In this document: positions 56,514-64,000 of the stretch, piece after piece
Position numbering within the stretch: the first letter of the stretch is position 1
Layout: each line of letters opens with the position of its first letter
NCBI GenBank assembly: GCA_029243605.1
Contig: JAQWRT010000080.1
Span: forward strand, 23,809-87,808
DNA length: 64,000 bases
Direction of reading: 5' to 3'
DNA from: Myxococcota bacterium
GTDB lineage: Bacteria; Myxococcota_A; UBA9160; UBA4427
The notes under the pieces: generated by a model
What the model saw: only the letters and a program-made list of their open reading frames with translations
What the model was told of the DNA's origin: nothing
The model's database searches: none
Program-made: the position numbers and the translations under genes

Positions 56514-57059
56514 TCACGTTCCGGCTTCGTCCTCGCCCGCCCCGGTCACGGCCCCACCGTTCTCCCCAGAGGTTTTTTGACTCGCGTTCCCCCGGCCCGG
56601 CGCGTCCAGAACCCGGCCCAACTGTTCGAGCAAAAGACGGTTCGCGAAGAGGGCCCAAAGGATGAAGGGAATCGCATCGGTGAGAACGAGCGCGGGAAAA
56701 TACTGCGCCATCGATCCCGCGCTTTCCCCCTCTCGCCCAAAGCTAATCCACGACCAGTAGCTCAGCGCGACATGGGAAAAAAAGATCACGACGAAACCGA
56801 TCCCCACCCCTCGAATACGCTGCCCGAAGGGAATTTTGGGGGTCACCAGCATCAGGCCGAGAAAGGGAATGAACCCCACAAAGCGGTCCCGGACGAGCCC
56901 CTGATTCAGGTGCGTCACGCCCAACTCCTGGAGCAAGGGGAACGCCAAACGCTTAAAAATCGCGTGATAGGCCTCGAACCCCCCATGGGTCCACCACCAG
57001 ACCAGGGGAAGCGTAATCAGGCCAAACTCAATCAGGATCAGGAAGGGCCGGAGTTTCAC
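56514..57059 (-). CDS. Exosortase-associated multi-pass membrane protein
   Basis: 181 residues with about four membrane helices (PFLILIEFGLITLPLVWWW, FVGFIPFLGLMLV, GVGIGFVVIFFSHVALSYWSW, and LVLTDAIPFILWALFANRLLL) and a polar tail. It starts with GTG at 57059, 32 nt inside the 3' end of the exosortase gene. Short membrane proteins of this kind accompany XrtH-type exosortases; I rely on this context rather than on a strong motif. The tail is Gly/Ala/Glu-rich. Its function, perhaps holding or delivering substrates, is not known. Confidence 0.7.
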   Translation of the reverse strand: MKLRPFLILIEFGLITLPLVWWWTHGGFEAYHAIFKRLAFPLLQELGVTHLNQGLVRDRFVGFIPFLGLMLVTPKIPFGQRIRGVGIGFVVIFFSHVALSYWSWISFGREGESAGSMAQYFPALVLTDAIPFILWALFANRLLLEQLGRVLDAPGRGNASQKTSGENGGAVTGAGEDEAGT

Positions 57060-57654
57060 GCTGCACCACCTTGGTAATCCACAGCAGCCAGACCGAGGTA
57101 ATCATCGCGATCATGGTTGCCTGCCAGAAATACAAGTGCATGAAGTCGAAGGCCTCGGACCAATACCGGCCCACCAGAATCAGCCCACCGATCCGCACCA
57201 CGTTGAAAAGATAGATCAGAGGGCAGCCCATGAGGAGACCGATTCCCCGCTTTGCCCAGCTCGTCGGAAACGCCAGCACGGCCGCCGAGAAGATCAGCAT
57301 CTCGTAGATCCCCGTGCATTCGTCGATGATGCGAACGACGAAATTGCCGAACCAGACCATCTTGCCGTCCAACCTGACCTGATCGGTGAAGAGCGCGAAG
57401 AAGTGGTACTCGATGGTCGCCGTGGCCAGGATGAACGCCTGGATCAGGCCGTTGAAGTGCTTGACCACTTGGGGATAGCCCAGCGAGGCCACACTGAGAT
57501 AGGGCAGAAAGAGAGCGATGAACCGGTACGCGGGGTTGTCCCAGACATCTCGGACGAGGCTCCACGGCGTAGTCTTACGCCCTTGGGCGGGCCCGGAATC
57601 GGACTCACCAGGCGGCTGGCCCTCCGGGGGGCGATTGTCGTTGTTCTCATCCAT
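57028..57654 (-). CDS. Exosortase (XrtH-like)
   Basis: 208 residues: an acidic, proline-rich soluble N-terminus (1-35), then multiple membrane helices. The three exosortase active-site residues are in place: Cys113 in DECTGIYEM, Arg154 in FNVVRIGG and His173 in FMHLYFWQ. Exosortases are transpeptidases that cut and anchor surface proteins carrying a short C-terminal motif, hydrophobic helix and basic tail. The size and the motif FSAAVLAFPTSW suggest the short XrtH-like branch. No protein in the window has a CTERM tail. It starts 17 nt after comEC. Confidence 0.85.
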   Translation of the reverse strand: MDENNDNRPPEGQPPGESDSGPAQGRKTTPWSLVRDVWDNPAYRFIALFLPYLSVASLGYPQVVKHFNGLIQAFILATATIEYHFFALFTDQVRLDGKMVWFGNFVVRIIDECTGIYEMLIFSAAVLAFPTSWAKRGIGLLMGCPLIYLFNVVRIGGLILVGRYWSEAFDFMHLYFWQATMIAMITSVWLLWITKVVQRETPALPDPD

Positions 57655-57671
57655 GATCCTAGCCGCCCATC

Positions 57672-60200
57672 TTAGGGTCTCGGGCGGGGGCCGCGCCACG
57701 CCGCGGGTTCGGCGACTGCCGATTCCGGACAGAATCGCCGCCCGCTTCCCACGGTATCCCCCTTGCTGGCCGCTCGGTTGGGTCCGCCCGCGAGGGATAG
57801 GACACCCGCACCGTCCCGCCCGGTCCAGTGCATCACCGCGCCCGTCGCCCGCAAACGCGCCAAGGTTCCGGGGTGCGGCAACCCTGCTGCCCCACCGCAC
57901 GGGGCCGAAAGCAGCAGGCGGCTCGGCGCCACCGCTGCAAGGAAGCCCGGACTCGACGAACTCGCGCTGCCATGGTGGGGAACCTTCAGCACGTCTGCGG
58001 ATAGTTCGTGGTGCCCAGCGACCAACGCCGCCTCCTCCTCGGCGCCGATGTCGCCGGTGAGCAGCAGCCGCCAGCCGGCCAGTTCGACCTGCGCCACCAA
58101 GGATCGAGCATTGGGCACCGAGCCTCCGGGACCCGGAACGCGCGGGGGCCATACCATCTGCACGTTCATGGTCCCCACAACACGCGGCCCGGCGCCGGCG
58201 CCGGTTTCGAAGACCGGGACCGACTGCGCCCGGGCGGCGGCGAGGACCGGGGCATAGGCCGACTCCGCTATTCCTCCCCAGGGCAGCCAGACTTCTCCCA
58301 CGGGTAGCTCCTCGATCACCGCGGGAATCCCCCCGCGATGATCGATATCCGCATGGGTCACCATCACGACATCGAGAGACTCGACCCCCAGCGACTCGAG
58401 CGCGGGCAACACAGCCCTGCGTCCGAGGTCCACCCGCCCCGGGATCGCCCTGCCGGCGTCCACCAATATGGCCGCGATTTCATCCTCGAGGAGCAGCGCA
58501 TCCCCCTGGCCCACGTCGAGCATGACCAGGCGCGGAGGCCCCGGATACACCGCGACTCGGGGGGCGCCCTGAAGCCAGAACACACTCGCCAAGGCCACCA
58601 GGCCGACCTGCTCGACCCGGGGGAGTCGGCAGCCGAGAACCGCCAGGCCGGCGGAGACCCCGAGCACCAGAACCCCCGGCCGCCCGGTCCGGGGCGGATC
58701 ATTGGGCAACCACTCCCCAGCCCAATGAACCCCCACCAGGGTCATTTCTGCCGCCCCGCGAGCGATCTCGACGACGCCCTCCCCCCCTGGCGCGCCCCAC
58801 CCGGTGGCCGCCGCCGCCGCCAACGCGGCGGGCAATAGGACGAAATGCGTCCAGGGGATCGCCACCAGGTTCGCCACCAGCCCCGAGGCGCCAAAGGGCA
58901 GACCGTGCACCGCAAGCCAAGGCGCGGTGGCGAGCAAGGCCACCGCCGACAAATGCACCAGCCCGCGTCCAGCCCCCAGTATCCGCGCGCCCGGCGATTG
59001 GCCCGCCGAGCCGGGCTCCCGAACCTCGGGCCGGGCCATCAAGAGCGCCCCACTTGCCGCGAAGGAAAGCTGGGTACCGAGCGCGAAGAAAGCCGCTGGG
59101 GCGAAGAGCCCGATGAGAACCGCCGCCCCGGCGAGGAGGTCCAGGCCCGAGGGCCGACGTCCCAGGGCGAGAGCGGCCAGCCCCAGCCATGCAAAGACCA
59201 AGGCACGCTGAACCGATGTGCTCAGCCCGGCGAGCAAGGCATAGGCCGAGGCCGCCACCACCGACGCCAAAGCCCCGGGGCTCCGCCAATCCCACCCCCG
59301 GTCCCCGAATCGAACCAACCCCCATCGGGCCAGCCCATAGAAGAGCCCAGCGACGAGACCGACATGGAGCCCCGACACCGCAAGGAGATGCGAGACCCCC
59401 AGTCGCGCAAAGGCATCCCGAGTGGCGAGCCCGACCCCATCCCGATCCCCCACGGCCAGGGCGGCGAGCAGCGCCCCTGATTCGTCGGGCCCGGGAGTCC
59501 GTCGGCGCAAGCCCGTTGCGATGGAGACCCGGGTCTCCCCCGCACGCCCAAGCCAGGATATAAACCAGGCCTCGGCTCGGGCTCCCCGTGGCCCGGTTCG
59601 CAGGATCGCCACGAGCCCCGGATCCACGAATCGCACCCGGGCCCCGATGCCCCTTCGACGCCAGGCCAATCCCGGCTCCGGCCGCCCGGGATTCCTGAGC
59701 CCGCCCAAGGGCGACAGCCGGACCCGGGCTCGAATCCTTCGGCCCAGGGGAAGCGCTGCCAAAGTCTCGGCTTCGGGGGAACCCGACCGATACTGGGCGA
59801 GCAGACGGGAGGGCAAATCGGGCGCCTGGGCCTCTGGGGACGGCCTGCCCGGGGAAGCCACCTCCGCCGCTCCGCAGAGTACGAGGGAGCGCCGCTCCCC
59901 AACCCCCTCAGCGGCACAGATGCGCGCCTCGAGGGTCAACTCCCGGCTCGCGAGGGGGGTGGCTCGGTCGGCCTCCTGCAATCGCCAGGCGAGGCTCGCT
60001 CCCCCGGCGGCAAAGGCCAGGACCCCAGCCAAGGCGCCCCGCGCCCGAGGCACCCCTGCAAAGCAGGCCGCCAGAAGAGCCGCCGCCAGCCCCAGGGCGC
60101 CGAAAGCGCCCGCCCCCATTTCGGGCCAGGCGCGATCCGCCAGGGCAACACCCGCGACGTAGCTCGCGGCCAGTAGAGGAAATCCGTGGCGCAATGGCAT
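57672..60200 (-). CDS. comEC: ComEC/Rec2-family DNA internalisation protein
   Basis: 842 residues: an N-terminal OB-fold domain with flanking helices, the Competence core with membrane helices (SHLLAVSGLHVGLVAGLFYGL is the family signature), and a C-terminal metallo-beta-lactamase-like domain with MLDVGQGDALLLED, THADIDHRGGIP and LKVPHHGSASSS. It forms the inner-membrane channel for single-stranded DNA uptake. The three-domain layout matches long ComEC. The ComEA-like gene at 11226 could be its partner. The exosortase gene follows 17 nt downstream. Confidence 0.94.
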   Translation of the reverse strand: MPLRHGFPLLAASYVAGVALADRAWPEMGAGAFGALGLAAALLAACFAGVPRARGALAGVLAFAAGGASLAWRLQEADRATPLASRELTLEARICAAEGVGERRSLVLCGAAEVASPGRPSPEAQAPDLPSRLLAQYRSGSPEAETLAALPLGRRIRARVRLSPLGGLRNPGRPEPGLAWRRRGIGARVRFVDPGLVAILRTGPRGARAEAWFISWLGRAGETRVSIATGLRRRTPGPDESGALLAALAVGDRDGVGLATRDAFARLGVSHLLAVSGLHVGLVAGLFYGLARWGLVRFGDRGWDWRSPGALASVVAASAYALLAGLSTSVQRALVFAWLGLAALALGRRPSGLDLLAGAAVLIGLFAPAAFFALGTQLSFAASGALLMARPEVREPGSAGQSPGARILGAGRGLVHLSAVALLATAPWLAVHGLPFGASGLVANLVAIPWTHFVLLPAALAAAAATGWGAPGGEGVVEIARGAAEMTLVGVHWAGEWLPNDPPRTGRPGVLVLGVSAGLAVLGCRLPRVEQVGLVALASVFWLQGAPRVAVYPGPPRLVMLDVGQGDALLLEDEIAAILVDAGRAIPGRVDLGRRAVLPALESLGVESLDVVMVTHADIDHRGGIPAVIEELPVGEVWLPWGGIAESAYAPVLAAARAQSVPVFETGAGAGPRVVGTMNVQMVWPPRVPGPGGSVPNARSLVAQVELAGWRLLLTGDIGAEEEAALVAGHHELSADVLKVPHHGSASSSSPGFLAAVAPSRLLLSAPCGGAAGLPHPGTLARLRATGAVMHWTGRDGAGVLSLAGGPNRAASKGDTVGSGRRFCPESAVAEPAAWRGPRPRP

Positions 60201-60302
60201 GGGTCCGGGGACCGGGGGAAATCAGTCTACTCGAACCGGGCCCTAGAGCGCACGACTCCCGGGAGCCAAGACCTCAAAACCTCACCGCGTACCGCCGCCC
60301 GG

Positions 60303-60704
60303 CTACTGCAGGGGCGTGCCCCCCGAGCGTGCTCCGGAACCCGATAGGCGTTTGAGGTAGGCATTGAGCACGCCGAGGATCTCCTCGAGCTTGCCGAGTT
60401 CCTGAGAAAAATCTCCCACGAGTTGGCGCACGACCTCAGGATCGAGCCCCTCGGAATCGTTCCGTGAGGAATCAAAGAGACCGACACCCAGCGCAATCCC
60501 GTCGAGGACCAGTCCGATGGCATCTCCGGGAAGACCGTCTAGGCGCTCCTGGACCTCCTCCGCCACTCTTCGACCGGCCTCGCCGGGCAATCCCCGCTGG
60601 CTCAACATCCGGGTCAATTCGGCGACTTTCAGGGACTCCATCGACTCACCGGACAGAATCCGATCCGTGACCAATACCGAATACCGTTTTTCCTTGTCAC
60701 CCAT
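60303..60704 (-). CDS. Uncharacterised small protein
   Basis: 133 residues, predicted mostly helical, with no signal peptide, membrane helix or cysteines. It starts MGDKEKRYSVLVTDRILSGE with GGGAGAG five nt before ATG 60704, and ends in a helix with heptads (FSQELGKLEEILGVLNAYLKRL) and a Gly/Ser tail. I do not recognise the family. It lies between uvrC (229-nt gap, no firm signal) and comEC (102-nt gap) on the same strand. The good ribosome site and neighbour-like codon use support a real gene. Confidence 0.65.
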   Translation of the reverse strand: MGDKEKRYSVLVTDRILSGESMESLKVAELTRMLSQRGLPGEAGRRVAEEVQERLDGLPGDAIGLVLDGIALGVGLFDSSRNDSEGLDPEVVRQLVGDFSQELGKLEEILGVLNAYLKRLSGSGARSGGTPLQ

Positions 60705-60933
60705 TGAGGCTCTCCCGATCCTGGCGCGGCAAAGGCCACTGAATTGTTGAATCCTTTCCCCTCAATCTGCAAGCGGGATGCCAGTGGAGCGCCATCGGCA
60801 AGAGCCCACACAACCGTGGACTCGAGCGCCGGAATCCCGCGGCGAGCGCCGGATGCCCCAGGCGGTTTCCCCCGCTGGGAAGTCTTCGCGAGGGAGAAAA
60901 AGGGAAACTGAGTACACTCGGGTTGCGCGCCCG

Positions 60934-62871
60934 CTACTCGTCACCGGCTTCGGCACCGGCGCCCTCGCCCTCCCAGCCCTGGGGAGTCGTCGCCCTCTGG
61001 GCTTGGTCGAAAAAGGCTCGGAGGGTCTCCGCGTCCCGAGCGCTGATCCCCGAGACTTCCCTCAGACGCTCCTCATTGGCCTCTCGAACCGCTTTCAAGG
61101 AGCCCAACTCGCGCAGGAGCGCCCGACGCTTGACCGCCCCGATGCCGGGCAACTCTTCGAGGATCGACGTCAGGCTGAACTTTGAGCGCAAATCCCGCTG
61201 GTACTCGATGGCGAAGCGATGGGACTCGTCGCGAACCCTCTGTAGCAGCAGCAGCCCGCGCGAACTCTTGGGGAGCAGGATCGGGTTGGCGCGCCCGGGC
61301 TTGAACAGGCGCTCGGCCTTGAGACCTCCCGAACGCTTGACCCGGGCCGACGGCGAATCGAGATCGCGTTCCTTCGAGATCCCCAGGGCATCCACGGCCA
61401 AGCCTACGTCCTCCAGAGCCGCCGAGACCACACCGAGTTGACCGCGACCGCCATCCACCATCAAGAGATCGGGAAGCGGCTCCGTCGCCACCCGAGCCAG
61501 ACGACGCTGCAGGACTTCGCGCAAACAAGCGTAGTCGTCCCCAGCCGCCGCCTGCTTGATTTTGTATTTCCGATACTCGTTCTTGACGGGTTCCCCGTTC
61601 TCGAAAACCACCCGGCTCGCCACCGCCAGAGTCCCCTGGAGATTGGAAACGTCATAGCACTCGATTCGCCGGGGCAGGTGGCTCAGGGCGCAGGCGCTGC
61701 GAACCTGCTCGAGCGCGGCATCGATACTCTCCTGGGCAGCCAACCGCTGCTCGAGACCGATCTGAGCATTGCGGGTCGCAATCTCAACGACCCGGCGCGC
61801 GCCCCCGCGCTGGGGACTTCGGACCGAAACCGCGCGGGATGCCCTCTCCCTCAGCCACTCCTCGAGGGCTCCTCCATCCTCGAAAGCCACGGAGTTGACG
61901 ATTTCACGCGGGGTCTCCTCGGCGTTGCGCTTTCCGTAATACTGGCCGAGAAAGGACGACATCACCTCCCCGTCGTCGAGTTGAACCTTGGAAAACGAAT
62001 AGTCCTCGGCCGCCACCACCCGGCCCTCCCTCACATGAAGCACCTGAATTTCCACCTCACCGCCCTGGCGGGCCAGGCCAAAAACGTCCCGCTCGAGTTT
62101 CTGATCCGAGATGATCTGCTGATCCTGAAGCGTCGCATCCACCGCGCTGATTCGGTTACGGAGTCGTGCGGCCTCCTCAAAACGCTCGGCCTCGGCGGCG
62201 GACATCATCTGCTCTCGGAGCCGGGTTACGAGTTCGTGCGAGCGCCCCTTCAAGAAGAGCACGGTCCCCCGAACCTGTTCGGCATAGGACTCCGGGTCGG
62301 CGAGGCCGCAACACGGCCCGAGGCAGCGACCCATTTCGTATTCGATACACGGCCGGCCCCGGCGTGCATAATCCTTGAATGTCCCTTCGCTGCACGAGCG
62401 CAGAGGAAAGAGGCGACGTAAATTCGAGAGTGACTCCTTGAGCGCAACGCTCGAGGTATAGGGCCCAAAATACTCGGCACCGTCCCGGCGAAACCGACGC
62501 ACTGAGCTGATCCGAGGCCACTCCTCCCGGGTATCAATTCGCAGGCCCAGATATTGCTTGTCATCCCTCAGTTTTACGTTGAAGACCGGCTTGTGCCGCT
62601 TGATCAGCTCGTTCTCGAGTAACAGAGCCTCTTTGACGTTGGCCGTGACGAGAATATCGACGTCGGCCGTCCGCTCCATCAAGGCGGGAATCTGGGAGCG
62701 TCCATCCCCTCCCGCCAGATATTGCCGAACTCGGGAACGCAAATTCTGGGCCTTGCCCACGTAGAGGACCGCGCCGCGGTCGCTCTTGAACTGGTAGATC
62801 CCAGGGCTTGTGGGAAGCTTGCGGACCTTCGCTTCCAGAGCCGCCTGGGTCGTTTCCGAAGGCCCGCTCAT
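60934..62871 (-). CDS. uvrC: Excinuclease ABC subunit C
   Basis: Makes the dual incisions in nucleotide-excision repair. The 645 residues show the GIY-YIG nuclease ([23 protein letters not shown], about 22-44), the Cys-rich [13 protein letters not shown] region, the UVR motif ([15 protein letters not shown]), the RNase H-like nuclease with [10 protein letters not shown] and MVDGGRGQL, and C-terminal helix-hairpin-helix repeats ([16 protein letters not shown]). The ATG at 62871 overlaps the uvrB stop as ATGA, so uvrB and uvrC are coupled. Confidence 0.98.
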   Translation of the reverse strand: MSGPSETTQAALEAKVRKLPTSPGIYQFKSDRGAVLYVGKAQNLRSRVRQYLAGGDGRSQIPALMERTADVDILVTANVKEALLLENELIKRHKPVFNVKLRDDKQYLGLRIDTREEWPRISSVRRFRRDGAEYFGPYTSSVALKESLSNLRRLFPLRSCSEGTFKDYARRGRPCIEYEMGRCLGPCCGLADPESYAEQVRGTVLFLKGRSHELVTRLREQMMSAAEAERFEEAARLRNRISAVDATLQDQQIISDQKLERDVFGLARQGGEVEIQVLHVREGRVVAAEDYSFSKVQLDDGEVMSSFLGQYYGKRNAEETPREIVNSVAFEDGGALEEWLRERASRAVSVRSPQRGGARRVVEIATRNAQIGLEQRLAAQESIDAALEQVRSACALSHLPRRIECYDVSNLQGTLAVASRVVFENGEPVKNEYRKYKIKQAAAGDDYACLREVLQRRLARVATEPLPDLLMVDGGRGQLGVVSAALEDVGLAVDALGISKERDLDSPSARVKRSGGLKAERLFKPGRANPILLPKSSRGLLLLQRVRDESHRFAIEYQRDLRSKFSLTSILEELPGIGAVKRRALLRELGSLKAVREANEERLREVSGISARDAETLRAFFDQAQRATTPQGWEGEGAGAEAGDE

Positions 62872-64000
62872 GTCAGCCGCAGGCGAGTCGCTTCGAGCGC
62901 CTTGATCCGATCCCGAAGATCGGCCGCCCTTTCGAAGTCCAATTCCGCGGCTGCAGATTTCATTTCCTCACGCAGGGAGTCCAGCACCCCCGGCAACTCG
63001 TGCGCCGGAATACCGCCCCCCTCGTCGGCCTCACGCTTCTCCACGGTCACATAATCGGCATCCCAGATCGAGTCCTGCAAGCTCGAGAGCCCCTTCTTGA
63101 TCGTGGCCGGCGTGATGCCGTGCTCCTCGTTGTAGGCCTTCTGAATCCCCCGGCGGCGAGAGGTCTCCTCCACCGTGGTCCGAATCGAGTCGGTCTCCTT
63201 ATCGGCGTAGAGAATCACTCGTCCTTCGACGTTACGCGCCGCACGGCCGATGATCTGGATCAGCGAACGCGTCGAGCGCAGAAAACCCTCCTTGTCGGCG
63301 TCCAGAATGGCGACCAGAGAAACCTCCGGGATATCGAGGCCTTCCCGAAGCAGGTTGATTCCCACGAGAACATCGAAGACGCCCTCGCGAAGTTCACGAA
63401 TCAACTCCATCCGCTCGATCACCTTGATATCGCTGTGCAGGTAACGAATACCGACTCCGAGATCGGCATAATATTCAGAGAGCTCTTCGGACATTCGCTT
63501 GGTCAGCGTGGTTATCAATACGCGGTTTCCCGATTCCACCACCTTGCGGACCTCTTCGAGAAGGTCGTCGACCTGGCCGCTCGCCGGCCGGATTTCGATC
63601 TCGGGGTCAAGAAGGCCCGTGGGACGAATCACCTGTTCGACCACCACCCCACTCGAGTGCTCGAGTTCGTAATCCGCGGGTGTCGCCGAGACATAGATCC
63701 GCTGCAGATCCTTCGCCTTCCACTCCTCGAAGGTCAGTGGCCGGTTATCCAGCGCCGACGGGAGTCGCCAGCCAAAGTCCACCAGCGTTTCCTTACGCGC
63801 GCGATCACCCCGGGACATGCCACCGATCTGAGACACCCCAATATGACTCTCGTCCATGACCACCAGGGTGTCGTCCGGGAGGTAGTCGTAGAGGGTATAC
63901 GGGGTCTGCCCCGCACTCCGACCGTCGAGCCACCGCGAGTAGTTCTCCACGCCGTGACAGAACCCCAACTCCTCGAGCATTTCGATGTCGTACATCGTGC
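62868..64000 (-). CDS. uvrB: Excinuclease ABC subunit B (5' part outside window)
   Basis: Damage-verifying helicase-like subunit of nucleotide-excision repair. The last roughly 377 codons are present: [21 protein letters not shown], the helicase motif [58 protein letters not shown] and QIIGRAARN, ending with the UvrC-binding UVR motif ([20 protein letters not shown]). The N-terminal Walker A and beta-hairpin are outside the window. uvrB next to uvrC in one operon is less common than separate loci in gammaproteobacteria. Confidence 0.97.
   Translation of the reverse strand, partial: TMYDIEMLEELGFCHGVENYSRWLDGRSAGQTPYTLYDYLPDDTLVVMDESHIGVSQIGGMSRGDRARKETLVDFGWRLPSALDNRPLTFEEWKAKDLQRIYVSATPADYELEHSSGVVVEQVIRPTGLLDPEIEIRPASGQVDDLLEEVRKVVESGNRVLITTLTKRMSEELSEYYADLGVGIRYLHSDIKVIERMELIRELREGVFDVLVGINLLREGLDIPEVSLVAILDADKEGFLRSTRSLIQIIGRAARNVEGRVILYADKETDSIRTTVEETSRRRGIQKAYNEEHGITPATIKKGLSSLQDSIWDADYVTVEKREADEGGGIPAHELPGVLDSLREEMKSAAAELDFERAADLRDRIKALEATRLRLT

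Noticed and set aside
60895..60925. Possible weak terminator after uvrC (GAG/CTC stem then a T-rich run)
   Set aside because: The stem is only three or four pairs with a mismatch; too weak to call.

Overview
The window is 64 kb of GC-rich, densely coding chromosome from a Gram-negative bacterium. Lipoproteins, a DUF1302-type outer-membrane protein, a LolA-like protein, an exosortase, many two-component proteins and B12-dependent acyl-CoA mutases all point that way. The mix suggests a deltaproteobacterial-type lineage (for example Myxococcota, Desulfobacterota or Binatota), but no rRNA or marker tree is available here, so that is inference. There are about 51 protein genes (two cut by the window edges), two tRNAs, no rRNA, no CRISPR array and no insertion sequence. 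No gene-free stretch exceeds 300 bases. Many neighbouring genes overlap by 4 to 8 nt (ATGA, GTGA or TTGA junctions), which implies translational coupling.

Region by region. (1) 1-7127, minus: a MerR regulator, fused isobutyryl-CoA-mutase-type IcmF, methylmalonyl-CoA mutase and its MeaB GTPase form an acyl-CoA rearrangement operon with a palindromic candidate operator at its head. (2) 7183-22342, minus: a housekeeping block read as tilS, ftsH, folP, cdaA, cdaR, glmM, nnr, tsaE, lysC, a ComEA-like gene, a cysteine desulfurase gene, mnmA, rnc, era. It joins c-di-AMP synthesis, cell-wall precursor supply, tRNA modification and RNA processing. (3) 22410-30722: an acyl-CoA synthetase (plus), then on the minus strand a PhnD-like lipoprotein with a hybrid sensor kinase, tRNA-Met, a FlgO/TolB-like secreted protein with a REC-GAF-kinase, and a P-loop/dCMP-deaminase fusion. 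(4) 30808-38328: a GDP-deoxymannose reductase, prmA, a lipoprotein aminopeptidase, a DEDDh exonuclease, a LolA-like plus DUF1302 pair and an NtrC-type activator. (5) 38350-44926, minus: a small membrane protein, a dGTPase-like gene, two uncharacterised genes (one a 947-residue DHH-like protein with a long charged disordered middle) and queE. (6) 45202-52239: an aminotransferase, a MiaE-like gene, tRNA-Glu, an orphan AAA ATPase and a compact plus-strand signalling operon (REC-HD-GYP, V4R-STAS, PATAN-DnaJ-TPR). (7) 52256-64000, minus: uvrB, uvrC, a small hypothetical gene, comEC, an exosortase with a partner membrane protein, an S9 peptidase, an MFS transporter and a lipoprotein metalloprotease.

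The best candidates for something undescribed are the signalling operon at 48536-52239 with the orphan AAA ATPase before it, the DHH-like disordered protein with its 393-residue neighbour (39150-43292), and the P-loop/dCMP-deaminase fusion at 29718-30722, whose layout recalls fungal dCMP deaminase.
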